Source: Flammulina velutipes (taxonomy: Eukaryota > Basidiomycota > Agaricomycetes > Agaricales > Physalacriaceae). From it: a stretch of 64,000 nt of DNA. Below are positions 23,818 through 36,675 of the stretch, in pieces (the first letter of the stretch is position 1; the number at the start of each line of letters is the position of its first letter). Both the position numbers and the translations under genes were made by a program. Under the pieces are notes generated by a model. It did not search any database and was not told where the DNA came from. It worked only from the letters and a program-made list of their open reading frames with translations. The stretch lies in contig CM022373.1 of the NCBI GenBank assembly GCA_011800155.1, positions 2,728,001 to 2,792,000 of the forward strand, given 5' to 3'.

Positions 23818-26657
23818 ATGGATTCCCGTGAGTCAATTCCGGTCAATGACACGCGCTTTGTCTGACCTCTTTGTTATTTAAAATCTTAGACCCGCCATCT
23901 ACTGTAGCCTTTCCCTCTTCCGATACTGCACCTGCACGACCGCAGCCCCGGCCGACATACCTGCCATTCCGACGCATTTCATTGCCCACAGCACCCTCTT
24001 TGCTTCACCGCGAGTCCGTTGTCAGCGTAGCCTCGTTCGATTCCCTTCCAGAAGACGGATCCGCTCCGATACCCGCGCCCATGCCTGCTGTGATGCGCAA
24101 CGCTGCTCGAAGAAGTCGCCCTCTGTCCATAGACGGCCAGAGAAGAAATAACAGGAGGAGCTTCAAGTCTGATGGAAACGAGGGGAAAAGAAGGAAAATC
24201 ATCCAAGAGTTTTACGAGACGGAACGAGCCTATGTCGACGGACTTGAGTTGATATATTCTGTGCGTCCTTCCCCAATTCCGTACCAGTTTACGCTGATCG
24301 CATCTTAAGCATTTTCTAACACCTATCATAACTTCACTGGAGACACCGCAACCTTTGCTCGACCGTACTGGCCTGACGTCTGTCTTTTCCAACTTCATCG
24401 ACATCTGGAACCTACACCGGTCCTTCTTCTCATCGCTCACGACTCACCTCTTCCCAACACCTACTTCACCTTCGCAAACGGATGAAGCGCTATCACCTAT
24501 TCTCTTGTCTCACTTCCCCTACCTCTCGCTCTATACCCCATTCGTAACGGCATTCCCCACGACAATCTCATCCATAACGAACATGATCAGCCCGGACCAC
24601 CCGAGCGGACAGTACAACCCAGCTTTCGCGATGTGGTTGAAGAAGATGGAAGATGATCCCCGCTGTGGCAAGCTCAAATTACGTGACTGGCTTTTGACCA
24701 TTGTGCAACGCTGCCCTCGTTATTTGCTGTTGCTCAAGGATCTCATCTCCCGAACAAGTCCGGATGACCCAGAGCATGCACACCTTACGGCAGTGCATAC
24801 CCTCGTTTCAAAGAGTGTGTCCCCCAATTCGTAGCATCTTTCTTGACACTAATCAGGCTAATCAGTCACCCAATCCCTCAACTCATCTCTTCATACTCAT
24901 GCGCAAACACTGTCCCTCCTTGCCCTTCAAAAATCGACACCCAACCTACCCTTCCAGCTTATCAGTCCTGGACGCACCTTACTTAAACGCGGAAGTCTTT
25001 TTCAACAGGAGCGTAGCGAACCTCACCGGGAACGCGAATTCCTCCTCTTCTCTGATAGCCTCATTTGGTTGGCGAGTGAAGAGTCGGAGCGCAGCTGGAT
25101 CAACATTGGTGGTTGGGGAAATAATCCACAACAGCAGGACCCGGTTTTCATGCGTCCGATTATGAATCGAACGCGAAGCAAAAGTGAGGCCGAAATACCA
25201 AACTTCGCGATCCCAAAATCTGCTGTCCCGGCGAAGAGCAAGAGTGTCATTCCACCTTCTCGGAAGAGCGCGCCCACTGGTGGATTGAGGAGGCACGCGA
25301 GCAGCGCGAACGCTGGCGAGGACAAATGGACGTACAAAGGTCGTGCGGGTCTAGTCGACCTTGAGGTCGTCGTTACGCCTCCCAGAGAGGAAGGCGATGA
25401 GAGACGATTCGAAGTCTTGAGCCCTGGCGGAAGTTTCGTGCTGTTCGCCGACTCAGAGCAAGAAAGGGATGAATGGTGCTCGACGATTCGGCAGGCAAAG
25501 GCGCAGCTGCTCATGTCGCTGAACATCACGCATCCTAATTCGACACTCACGAGCTCTGATAGCAACAACCATATCCGGCTTTCCTTGCAGGCGTTACCAT
25601 TTGCCCCCGAGGAGACGAGTGGTGAGAAGGGCAAGAAGGTCAAGGTCAAAGGGGAGAAGGAGAGGAGGGGTTGGGTAGAGCATTGGGTTCCGGCAATTTG
25701 GATACCTGACGAGAGGGCAGAGACTTGCATGAGATGTGGGAAGAGTTTTGGTTGGAGAAGAAGAAGACATCATTGTCGGCTCTGTGGGCGTTGTGTCTGT
25801 GCGACGTGTTCGGACAAGGTAATTTATTTTCGATTCTCCTTAGCGTGATCGTCATACTAATATCCTTCCCTCCCAAGACTTTCTTCATTTCGGATCGGAA
25901 CGCTGAGGAGGAATCTAGTAAACCTGCGAGAGCATGCAACGCTTGTTACGAAACTGTCTTTCCCTTGGTTGACCGCCCTTCAGAGGACGAGATGCCAACA
26001 TCGAACTCTGGAATCGGGACACTCGGTTCTTTGAGCTCGTTACCGTTTTGGATGTCGATGCCGTCTCTTCCTCTGAGCGCTACACCCGAGTCCCTCATGG
26101 CTATCGACACCGCTATGCGAGACGAAGACGATTCCTCTCGTGACCGAGTCCGTTTGAGGTCGCCACCGCCACGCCCACGCAGCTATCATCAGTTATTGGA
26201 GGACTTCCAGGACCACGACCACAGTCGTTTCGACTTGACGTCGCCAGTCGAGGAGGAGGGTACGACAGAGGACGAAAGTACGCTGGATGCTGCGTCGTTG
26301 GCTTCTTCTAAACGGCATACAGTAAATCTGACGGAAGATGCTCCAGCGAGAAGGGAGGATACTGCGAGGCGGAATAAGAGATTTTCGCTACCCGCTGTGG
26401 CCCTTCAGACCACGAGTGTGACGACCAGGAGTGGAGGTTCGCCGAAGGAGGGTAGTCGGTTCGCGGGTGGGGTGGGGTATACGAGGTCCAAGAGGTTTTC
26501 GCTCGTGCTTGGACATAAGGGGAGCCATATGCTTGGACACGGCAGTACCAAGAAGGGTATATCCATTGCGGATGGGAATGTTCATGAGCTTGGACAGGGA
26601 GCTGCGGCTGGGAAGCTGAGTGAGCTGCTGGGGAAGAAGGTGCCGGTAGTGGACTAG
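23818..26657 (+). CDS. Rho guanine nucleotide exchange factor with DH, PH and FYVE domains
   Basis: FGD-like activator of Rho/Cdc42 GTPases, predicted to be drawn to PI3P membranes. MDS is spliced to HPPSTVAFPSSDTAP. A Pro-rich linker leads to the DH domain: KRRKIIQEFYETERAYVDGL, FLTPIITSL, WLLTIVQRCPRYLLLLKDL. A PH domain follows, from PGRTLLKRGSLFQQ through SDSLIWLAS to SFVLFADSEQERDEWCSTIRQ, broken by a long basic/Ser-rich insert. The FYVE zinc finger reads CMRCGKSFGWRRRRHHCRLCGRC and continues to ACNACYE, split by an intron after CSDK (25820). The intron after LVSK (about 24819-24867) restores the frame. The C-terminal tail is Ser-rich and disordered. Stop TAG 26655-26657. Confidence 0.88.
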
Positions 26658-28040
26658 TTCGATACGACCTAGGATTCTGTTATTTTCCATCATTGACATT
26701 ACGCATCTGACGCTCCTGTACGACCACCCATACCACATTACATGCATGCATACTTATTTTGTCTATACCTATACTTATAATTCCACCTTGACGACATTTT
26801 GCACGTTAAATCCTCGGGGCGAGTTCAAATTTATTAATATGAGTGACGCGCTGCCACATGTTGGTGTACGTGGCTCAAGACAGGGAAGACCTACAGACTG
26901 ACGATCAGGGGAGTGAGGTATTCGAAGGTAGCCCACCTATCATGAATGCGGTATAGAATGTCCGATAAATACTCTGGAGTCTGAACCTACCCGATGGTGC
27001 GCTGCGGATTAACCCAGCGTGCGGTTTTGCTTGAACTTGAAGCGAAACTGTACACTGGCAGTACTATGATCATTCTTAGTGTCTAGCGTTGACAGCATGA
27101 ACTGAGTATACCATATTTTGATGATTAAATCCTGTCATATGTATAGTGCGGTGGACTTTTCGCGGGTATCGTGTTTACTTAGCGGGTAAGACAGGTGAAG
27201 CTAACTCGGAGATCATGGTCAAGCCGGTGATGCCTCAAGTCCGCCACTTGTCGGTCAAGAGCCTTAAGATCAAGAGCAGAATAACGATCTGATGCTGCAC
27301 GGGGGAGAAGACATTGACATTCCGCGACGAGCGTAAAGCCTTCAAGAACAGGCTACTCGATAGGCTCTGTAAGCTGCTTTTGGTGAGGTTACTAACCGTC
27401 GGCTTGGACAGGACATTAAAATAATCCGGTTCGGGCGGTTATTAAAAATCGTGTGGAGCTGTAGTATTAGCTCTGTAGAATACAGTTATGGTCGGCGTAG
27501 AACGGATTGTGCTGTAGACAGAGTGAAATTGAAGCGTAGTGAGGTACAGGTCCAGAAAATATTCCATGGGGACTGGGATGATTATGTGCCACTGCGGTGC
27601 GAAACAAAAAGTTAATCTGTATTAGCGGGAAGCCATACCGCCAGTCGTGGGGACATGAACTGGAGGTGTTCCCCATTCACATGGTGACCATCATGAGGTA
27701 AAACGGTTATTTACTTTGATAGAGCGGTGATGTCACAGCAATGAGAGAGAAATACCGAGTCGAGCAGAGTCGCTGGGCTGGAAGAACCGCCCAGAAAGAG
27801 TCGTAGTCTCATGGTGGCTGACTGGGAAAATCGATGTGGTCCAGCCGGATACCGGATCAAACCCCCAAGGGCCACATCACGTGCAAAGGCGCCAGATCTG
27901 AGATCTTTCTCTCGAGATTTGCAGGTTCGATCATGATTCTTGTCGTCTTCCCAATCCGTCCGTGAGGGAACTACATAAGAAAGATGAACCGTCGAGCGCA
28001 GTCGCGTGGCGCCCCCTCTTGACCTCTGATTTCACCTACC
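26658..28040. other. Intergenic, about 1.4 kb
   Basis: No gene, RNA or clear repeat recognised. The last few hundred bases should be the promoter of the 28041 gene. Confidence 0.4.
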
Positions 28041-28797
28041 ATGCTCGATTCGCTCAATTGCTCTGTGTTACCTGCGGACTCTTCCCTCGAGTCTAAACCG
28101 CCGCTCTGGAGCGCTCAACAGAGGTACACTGTCCAGATCATTCAACTAGTTGAATGTCAACCGCCGCCGAGGAGGATATCCATTGACAACCCCAGCTTTG
28201 CCTCTTCGTCCTCGTGTCATTCATCCCCCGAATCTACCTCCTCTTCTTCAATCGACGAAGAATCTCTTTGTTCATCGTATTGCTCCTCGGATGACGGAGC
28301 GGGTGTATCTCCGCCTTTGAAAGATGAAGTTATGGAGGATGCTCGGATGGTGACTCGCATTCTTGCATGGAGGCAGAACTTTTCGAGCCACCTCCCCACC
28401 GTCGCCGGTACGTACGCTCTGCATTCCCTTTTACGTTCACTGCCTCATTCACTTTTCCCACCAGATGCTTCCCTTACTCTATCCTCGAAACAGCAACGCG
28501 ACTCGGATTACCATAATAACGACCACGATGTAAGTAGGGAGTCCTTTGTTGTCATAGACCCCGCCTCATGTTTTTGTCGTATAGGCAATTGCTTCAAAGC
28601 GATCTAGGTCACATGCATCGTCCTCATCTAGTTCCGTCCTTAGTGTCCTTTCCTGTCCGGCCTGTGACAGCTTCTTCGACGACCAAAGGGGCCTTCAGGA
28701 GCATGGACAGGAAGAGGGCGCTAGCGAGGCGTGTACCATCGCCGTCCAATACGCGCTTGAATCGCCTGGTCCCGCGCCCACCCAAGCCTCATCATAA
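28041..28797 (+). CDS. Hypothetical protein with a C2H2-like finger fragment
   Basis: Three exons give about 215 residues. The first part is Ser-rich (ISIDNPSFASSSSCHSSPES) with RMVTRILAWRQN. After introns at about 28412-28464 and 28530-28585 the C-terminal part reads VLSVLSCPACDSFFDDQRGL, then QEHGQEEGASEACTIAVQYALE. That gives C-x2-C-x12-H followed by no second clear ligand, so at best a degenerate zinc finger. I do not recognise a named family, though the CPxCD...L..HG pattern looks conserved in mushrooms. Stop TAA at 28795-28797. The exon model is supported by consistent phase; function is unknown. Confidence 0.5.
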
Positions 28798-31058
28798 TGC
28801 CCTTGGGCCTTGTGCTCGATGCTCCCATGGGTCAATAATTCATCATTATCAATATTTCAGCTCCGACACACCTTCTCATGATACTCTTCCCTTACCTCGC
28901 CGACACGCATTTTCTCGCATTTTCCCAGCATCACATTCCCATTTGCATTTACGAGAGTCACACATCCTTAACTTACACCCGCATTCCATTCCTCACAGCG
29001 TTCATTCATAACTACTTACTCTTACCTAGTCAGTCTAATATACTTTGTGTATTTCTGCACCCGGATACCCGGAATATCTCACGCAGATTCGTTTTTGCTC
29101 CTACTCGGTTTCGAGCTCAATTTCCCACAGACTCTGTGTTCATCAGTTGGAATTGGAACTTGGCAGCACTCAGTGGACCTTGGCCGCCATCATTCAACGC
29201 CACCCGACAGGTCGCTGCTCCCGGTCCGCTGGGACCGGAAGGGTGAGGGTAGCGTAGGTACCGCGCCACACGATGGCAGCAGGGGAGTTGATTCGGTCAC
29301 AGCAATACCTTGCGGGCACTGTACTCGTGGAGACGTTTTGATTATGATTTCGGTCATCATCGCGTTGATGAATCATGGTCGGGCGGTAAAGAACGTGGGT
29401 ACATCTCGCACGCTCCAGATTTATGTGGTATATTTGTACTCAGGCCTGGCGAAACGACGGCGTTGGAGGGAAACGATCATCTCAAGTTGGGGTTTGGGTT
29501 TGGACACCTCGGATTATGCACAATCTTCCATCGTCTATCAGCTGATACGTGATACCGCGCTACGGAAATATACACGCTTGGTTAGGAAGCATAGTATTTA
29601 GTATACTCGTTGATTGAGGTCCATCGCGTACCCCGTTCTCTGGAACGGTCGCGTGCCATGTCGGAGTGAATGGTCGCTACCGCGCAAAGTGCGACTCGGT
29701 GCAACTCTGGGTGTTCCGTTGACCTAGGAGGAGGAGATGGCGGCGGATGGGGAGATGGGCCTGTGGTGTGGGTGTGAGAAACAAGGTGTTATTGATCCGG
29801 GTATAGTAACAGTTAAGCAGATGGGTGACACGGCCTGATCGCGATGGGAAGATCAGGTAGGCTAGTCTCACGCAGATGGTAAGGATAATACACGTCAAAA
29901 TGGCTTGTAATCGAGATGAATAACCTGAGTTAGATTCATCGATAGGGCACGGAGAAGGGAATGGAAGTGGCATATCCTGTGTAGAGTGTCATGAGAGTGA
30001 ATGGACGTACGGTAGAAGGTCGTGTATGAGTGAGCGTCGTGAGTCTAGAGCCAGGTTCGTCAAGCTATGATCTATGATGTATTTCGGAGCAATAGAGTTG
30101 TTGATTTGTTTAGTTGTGAACCAGAGTACGTCGTTTTTGGAATTCGAAGTCCGTCATCCAGCGATGCGTGCGGGTCTGAGGTAAACGAATAGACCGGAAA
30201 GCTACACGCTAATATCTGAAAATGATAGCCATACGACATAACCAAGCATCAGAACTTGGACCTTGAGCGCTTGAGCGCTAGCGCTGAGCTTCAGTGCGTG
30301 GGAAACTGATGAAATCGCTAAAGCAATATCAGACGCGGGTGCCTCAATTCCCAAGCTTTGCTGTGGGTGGAATATGTAAATGACTCTTCTATTTCTTCTT
30401 TAATTCACATTCAGGAAGATTGGGCTGAGAAATCTGATATGTACTGGTCACAAAAGAGAAATGACCCAGTTAGCTATACTAGGGAGACATGAATATCAGT
30501 AGACCATATGGACGCTGAGCGATCTTCACCTGATAAGTGTTCGGAAACTGTCCATGAAACAAGCCAAATGTAAAGTGCATGAATGAAACTTTGATAATAG
30601 AAACACCTTACTAACTGACTGATTATCACTGGCAATGAGGCCGTGGCAATGAGGCCGTAGCATACGGGTGGCTCTACAGACTAATTATTACTCTGTAACA
30701 GTACCTTGAAGTCCGCGGGATGATCTCACTCAAATACGGGACCAGTAAAACTCATCTGAACCTGTGTCTGTATTGTGTAGGTCTCCCTGTGGCGCACATC
30801 CCTGAGGTCGGACTTTAATCTTGTAGATCAGGACAGATATATCAGATGAGATACTGTCGGGTACAGAGACGCAGCTAGCAGCTGACCGTTTAATGTAACT
30901 GAATCACAAGCATACCTTCGCGGCTTGAGGAGGCTGTATAATTTAGGCTCGGTAGATGTACTCGGAAATAAATGCCGAAATGACGCGACGCGTTTGTTTG
31001 CACATGTATTGACCTCGCTTTGACTCTGACTACGACGACCTCTTTGTGCCACTTCGCC
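28798..31058. other. Intergenic, about 2.3 kb
   Basis: No confident gene. A 98-codon minus ORF (29677-29973) with one hydrophobic stretch is listed separately at low confidence. A 14-bp tandem duplication (TGGCAATGAGGCCG) occurs near 30630-30660, and AGCGCTAGCGCT near 30275 is self-complementary. Confidence 0.4.
29677..29973 (-). CDS. Possible small membrane protein, unsupported family
   Basis: ATG-started ORF of 98 codons with one likely membrane helix (ILTCIILTICVRLAYLIF) after a Pro/Ser-rich start. No family is recognised and no intron is needed. It sits alone in a long gene-poor stretch, so it may be chance. Confidence 0.2.
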   Translation of the reverse strand: MPLPFPSPCPIDESNSGYSSRLQAILTCIILTICVRLAYLIFPSRSGRVTHLLNCYYTRINNTLFLTPTPQAHLPIRRHLLLLGQRNTQSCTESHFAR

Positions 31059-33074
31059 ATGGCTGCGTCTTATACGGGCGCGCAGCTTCGAGCTCGCGAT
31101 TTGAAAGTCATGGAATCCCATCGCGCCGAGCTCGCAAACAAAGATCTGCGATATAACCGCCTCAAACAAAATAACGAGAAGACGATGCACGAACAACACG
31201 CAGAACTGGCCCGCGCGCAAACATTTGCGCAGCTGCTTGGCTTTAGGGACCTTAGAGATGGTCTGGCTACCGTCGATTTGGCAGTGGCGGAATATGGCAC
31301 AGAGGGCGTAACATACAAGGCAACTTGCGAGCGGGCAGAGAGGCTACAGGTACAAGTCGACGCGTTGAAGAGTGAGAAGGAGGAGCTGGACGTGCAGAAG
31401 CAATTGATGACTACAGAGGCTGAAAGGTGCGTTCCTTTCTTTTTCTTTCTGCGATTACGCGCTGATATATATCTAGATTACAAGCAGAACTCGACGAGCT
31501 GCGCACGCGATTCGAGGAGCTCAGAGCCAAGAAAGAGCGGGCTGCAGCCATCTTCCAAGATAGGTTCACGAAGTGGCGTAACTTCAGGGAGTACATGTTC
31601 AACGACGATAAGCCAAAACCTCCTTCCATGGCTTTGAAACGGGAACAACTGCTAGAATTACTTCGAGAAGGTTGCTCGGCTCATTTTCTGCGATACAATG
31701 TGATGCTCACGAATTATTGCAGAGACTCCTTTGGAGTTCAGTGAGTTTGTGGAAAGCCATGGAGGCGGTCACACAGACAGGCTCACCAGATGGGCTCAAA
31801 CATCATCACCGAGCAAACGTCGCGTCCGTGCGAGTATGTCTATTACCGCTATGTCTGCCCTGGCTTGACCTCTTCCCCTAGCCGAGAAGGAAAATCATCC
31901 CACCCCACGAGCCCGTTCATTGTCTGCTAGCCCAACTCGAAGACGAACGGCTACTCCAAACGCTGCGTCAACCTCATTAACGCCTATCGCAAGACCTCTA
32001 TTTCCATCATCCACGTAGGAACTATCCACATCATATTTCTCAATGTTCTTACGTCTCGGTAGTCCGAAGGCCAACGTAGCTCCTAGCTGGGACTCTGATA
32101 CGGAGGATTCTTCCCAATGTATGTCCAGTATCACGGATGATATTCTCGGAATTCACGAGTTGCAAAGTGTCTAGTCCTAGTCCTCTCAAACTTCCAACCA
32201 ATTTGAAGCAGGAATCACCTTTCCTAGGATCTGGTATGTGAATTGATGTTTCTAATCGAAATATTCTCATATAACTCCATAGCGGTATTACCCAATGGCA
32301 GAGCATCATCCCCATTCAAATGTAGGAACTACATTGCCCTACAGAACATAACCTAATACCTAATCAGCACCAGCTCCTCCCAGGAAGGTGAGGAGGGTGA
32401 GCGATCAACTTCCTCAACAGCGCATCGGCAAGTTACAGTCTTTGACGAGCCCGAGACGTTCTCAGCCAACGAAGAGAGGCGTGGATCTGTCAACACCTTC
32501 CGCCCCTGGGCCTTCAACGATGAGGCCCCCCGCCACGCTTCCCTTACCCAAGACCTCGAAACCTCCCACAGACGATTACTCCAAATACAAAGGCCGGGGC
32601 CGTTACTCTAACGTTTCCAAGGCGTCCAGTTCGAGTAATCCGACCACCATCAATGCTGCGTTCGCTATCGACCCTCATGCGAATGACGGCCTGGATTTCG
32701 AATTTTCTGACGTCGTGAGGGGTAAAGAAAAGAGAAAGAGGATGCATGGGGAAGACTGCGAGTGCTGTAAAGATTATTACGAGGGCGTTGGACCGCTTCC
32801 CCCGAGGTTACAGCCGCCGTTGTGGAAGTCGCCGTCTCGCAAGAGTAGCGGTAGTGGACAAGGGCAGGGGCAGGTGCTTACGCCTAGGAGAGAAAGAAAG
32901 AAGGGGATATCGCGCCATCGTAATGCGTGGGCAAGAGCGAAGACGCCACCTGAGTATTGGAACATTGGGTTCCCGGACACACAGGATGTGGATAGGATCA
33001 ATGAGGCGGCGAGGGGGATGAGAGAGAAGAGGTGGGAGGATGTAGAGAAGGATGGACGATATGTGAGGAGGTGA
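31059..33074 (+). CDS. SAE2: SAE2/CtIP-family DNA end-resection protein
   Basis: Cofactor of the Mre11-Rad50 nuclease that starts resection of double-strand breaks. The ATG at 31059 gives MAASYTGAQLRARDLKVMES and a long coiled coil (AQLLGFRDLRDGL, LQVQVDALKSEKEELD), as in CtIP N-termini. The middle is disordered and Ser/Pro-rich. The C-terminal SAE2 domain is diagnostic: a CxxC in HGEDCECCKDYYEGVG, then SRHRNAWARAKTPPEYWNIG followed by FPDTQDVDRINE. At least five introns are needed, such as 31426-31475 and a gtatgt donor near 31832. The stretch 32110-32370 has several possible splice paths and is the weakest part. Stop TGA 33072-33074. Orthology rests on the C-terminal motif, which is hard to mistake. 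Confidence 0.85.
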
Positions 33075-33938
33075 TTTAGTTTCTTGGAGCTCGTTTCGAG
33101 TGGTGTCCTGGTCTCATAGTCAATGCAACAGTAATTCTCTATAGCACCTATTCTATCAGAATTAAGACAACATTATATCGAGACTCATGATCACTATTGA
33201 AGAAGAGCTAGTGCTATCAGAACTATGGTAGACGTCGAATCCTATTTTGTGATACTGATGCTCTGTTCGTTTTTCTCGCCGCTTTCTTTGCAGTACATAC
33301 CCAGTAGGGTGTGGGACCAAGAACAAGTAAATCATTGTTCGAAGCGATGTCGGTTGGTAGTGCGTTTCCCGGCGTGGATGGTAAACCTAGACGTCACAGA
33401 AGCGCGATCGAGTGCCATACTAGTACTTAAATTGAGCAGGGGAAGTAGCACACCCAAAAACAAATTTGGTAGATGGAAAGAGTGTTTGACCGTGACTAGT
33501 GAACATTCGCTTTCAAGTTAATGACCTCTACCAAACATCGCTCTGTGGACAACCTTTCTGGCCGCTGTGATCTATTATCGTTGCTCTCCCCTTGCTGTTC
33601 CATGATCATCACCGGGACGGATGATCAGGACGAGTTGAGCTCGAGCTTGCTCGTCTCCTGGGGGCGGTCATACAGGGTGGAACTGACAATTTCTTGCCAG
33701 CGTAGGGGAGTGGTGTTGCCATTCTATTTGCTTGTTTCCCACCAAATGTGATCAAGTTAACATCAAGCAATGGCGCAACCCAATTGAAACATAGGTCTGG
33801 CAAAGGGTACTTATCAATGCCAGTAAGATACACAAGACAGTCTTGGATGAATGACCGTACAGGGTTTTCCTACCGAGACGAAGAGGAGATAAGTTGGTGA
33901 ACAAAAACCTTGAGCGCCATTTTAGCCATCATGGTAAG
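33075..33938. other. Intergenic before tRNA-Gly
   Basis: About 860 bp with short frames only; no gene recognised. Confidence 0.4.
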
Positions 33939-34024
33939 TGCATCAGCGGGGAGTCGAACCCCGAGCGCGGTCATCTTTGTTTTAGGCATGGGAAGGCCGC
34001 TTGTTACCGCTACACCACTGATGC
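33939..34024 (-). tRNA. tRNA-Gly (anticodon CCC most likely) with a 15-nt intron
   Basis: On the minus strand the 5' end GCATCAG pairs fully with CTGATGC at the 3' end, followed by discriminator A. The D arm is GTGT-AGCGGTA-ACAA and the T arm CGGGG-TTCGACT-CCCCG. Placing the anticodon at CCC gives U33, A37 and a 4-nt variable region. The intron then falls in the normal place after position 37 (TGCCTAAAACAAAGA, 33974-33988). The anticodon stem has one C-A mismatch. Reading TCC instead would also mean glycine but would put C at position 37, which is unusual. No CCA is encoded, as expected for a eukaryote. Confidence 0.88.
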
Positions 34025-34109
34025 TTGGGCAGAGAACGATTAAGGACCATCTGGGAGTGCACCATGGCCGAGGGAACATAGAATAAATTAAATGAAGATG
34101 CGATGACTA

Positions 34110-35189
34110 TCATATGAGTGAATCCAGTTTTGCGAGGACCTCGAGAACGGCAGCGACCATCTCGAGTTCGTCGCCCGCGCCGTTCTTGACTGCGTCTACG
34201 AGTCCCATAATATTTTCCCTTCCATCTGCGACGCCTCCCATGGCGATGCGTGGTCTCCTGCGCGAAGGCTCTGTGCTGCCGCCAAAGGGCCATACGCCAA
34301 ACTCTGCGAGAATGTCGTCTGCGCGCTGGAAGGCCTCTTCCCTGTCCTCGTATGAAAGGCGGCCCATGGCGTTGTCGAGGACGCTGCCTGCGTAGGCGGC
34401 ACAGACAAGGGCTACGCTGCGGACTACGCTGCCGCCGTCACCGACGACCTCGGGTGCAACTGCGCGTGTACGGCCCCTGAGAACGGCGAGTACGCGGGTG
34501 ACGATGGCCTCTTTCGCACGTGGATCTGCGACTGGATGAGTGGCCATGTCGAACAGCAAAAAGTTGCGTTTCTCTGTGCGCAGGACTCCCTTGTCGACGA
34601 GTCCCTTTGCTAGGCGTTCCCGGACCTGTTTGAGTTGGTAGCCAATCTTTAGGACGTTCCATGTCTCGCCAGAGAGCAGATCGAGCCATGTGTTGAGCGT
34701 GAGCTTGTCCGGCGTCGAGGACATCATCCGCAGCGTCTCGTCTAGGATCGTCTCCCCCGTCTGCGCCCCGTTTATCACTGTCACTGTCCGCTCAGGCAGC
34801 GCGACATGCCCCGCAGACTTATCCAGCGTTATCCGCTTCCGCAGCGCCAGCTCGATGAGGATGCAGCCACGCAGCGCATACGAAATGTTGTCGTTCCAAA
34901 ACGACAGATATCCCTGCTTGTCTTTGATCCCCAGCAGCAGCACTTCTTCCATCAGCGTTAACTTGGGTCCTCGCTCGTCGTCGTTCACCAAGTCTCGCGG
35001 GTCGTACGCTATCTTGGTCCCTCCAGCAAAAGCGCTTCCGGCATGCGAGGGCGCTTGTTCCTCTTGTTAGCGTACACATATCCCCAAGCCGTACGGCGAC
35101 ACACCTTCTGCGCTCGCAACAGGTGAAGACGCCCCGCTCCCTCCCGCCGCCCCGCCCCGCCGTCGTGATAGTCCTCCAGCGCTAGCCAT
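34110..35189 (-). CDS. VPS74: Golgi phosphoprotein 3 / VPS74 family protein (GPP34)
   Basis: PI4P-binding Golgi adaptor that retains glycosyltransferases. The start at 35189 gives MASAGGLSRRRGGAAGGSGA. A 42-nt intron in the N-terminal region joins to APSHAGSAFAGGTKIAYDPR. The GPP34 fold follows with its most conserved part LTLMEEVLLLGIKDKQGYLS, NISYALRGCILIELALR, DETLRMM and WLDLLSGETWN. Also present are RNFLLFDMATHPVAD and CAAYAGSVLDNAMGRL. The stop TGA is at 34110-34112, very close to the tRNA-Gly gene on the same strand. The length of about 330 residues matches the family, and no key block is missing. Confidence 0.93.
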
Positions 35190-36675
35190 TAAATGATGTA
35201 CAGAGGCAAACAAGCGAATAACACCCAATCGGCTCATTCGGTCCGCTCCTCCGAGACTCTTCCCGTTCGCACGGTATTCCTTTTATTCGTTTCTCAACTC
35301 AACTGTACAAGTGCTCATCTATGTCCATCTGTGAAGGCACTACCAGCACTAGCGACGTGCTCATTCTTTTTAGGAAAGTACACAATTCCATTGACACTCA
35401 TCACCGCTGTTCAGTAGCTTACTAGTTCTATGTGGCGTCGAATCCTCAGCTCATGCCTCGTTTCGTGACGCAGATGCTCTACCTGAACACAAAGATGCTG
35501 CAGTGGTTCATTGCAAGGACTTTATGCATTATCAGGAATGTTTTTGCGGTCCGCGTCTGTCCAAGAATCAGGAGTCAATTTAAGTGAAAACAGGAATGGT
35601 TTTTATTCACCCGTGTGCGTCTCACGTATATCTCATCGAGGATAATCAAGAATAGCGCAGAGCTCCATGGACATCGGATATGACTATCCCATACGCACGC
35701 GAAGCAGGACGTGCATTAATACGGCGAAGCGTAGATAAGGAAGAAGTTCGGGGGGATGTAAAGACTCCAGAGTTGCTCCAGCACCAACTGCGTCAGTACA
35801 AGGACCATTAACCAGAGACAATCCGGGTATTCAATGTTTGGAGTTGAGACAATCCCCCATTTCGCTTATGAAGAGACGTCGCTTATTACCAGCTTCGGCA
35901 CGCTGTCTTCTCGAGTGTGTTGAGGTATATAGGTAGTTGTCATTGCCTAATACTACGGTGTTTGATTGCTGCACATTGGATAAGGTGACTGGGAATGAGC
36001 AATAGAAATTGTGTGCCGACTTGCGCTTTATATAACACCGCCCATTATCAGAAACTAGTCGCGCATCCTTTCCATATCGTTTGAGACTACTGCAAGGAAG
36101 AGAATCGAGATGAACGTAGGGCATGAACGCATTACGCGTGGTCCAGGCATCACTTAAATCCACGTGATCGAACCTGTTTACCTTCAACGTCCGCAAACGT
36201 CCATGAGGATACTCAAACGCTCACCTCATACACTTCATATGTATTGGGTCCAACCCTCACTAACTAATCTGCTTTACGCAAGTTCAACACAAGAGATAGG
36301 TGACGCGATCTTCTTCTGGCACAGGGCCACACGGAATGCATATGCAAGGACAGATAGCTCTCCAGAGCAGAGGAAAACGGCCTTTTGAGCTCTGTGAAGG
36401 AACCATGCTGCTCAAACGTTGTGCTTCTTGGCAGTCAACTGAATTGGTCCGCAATTAATGAGATCACTACGCTACAGTACTAAAGGAGTCTTCGTATGCC
36501 TTGTGAGCCCTTTTCTCTCGCTGGATTATTGCCATGTTTATCATTCCTACGCCTTCTTTTCAGAGCTTTGGCATTATTGATCTCATTTGGCATACCGTCC
36601 TGTGGTTGTGAGCATCACCCGTAGAGACCGTGTTCTGTTTTCTATATATCTACGTAGGAGTGAACGTGTCTACCA
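35190..36675. other. Intergenic, about 1.5 kb
   Basis: Divergent region between VPS74 (-) and the caspase-domain gene (+). A minus ORF at 35831-36196 lacks an ATG at its end and any family feature. Nothing else was recognised. Confidence 0.4.

Noticed and set aside
29047..29601. Plus-strand ORF of 184 codons
   Set aside because: Protein has no domain-like pattern, and overlapping frames of similar length suggest chance openness.
35831..36196. Minus-strand ORF of 121 codons
   Set aside because: Opens with a non-ATG codon; the first real ATG leaves under 100 residues with no known motif.
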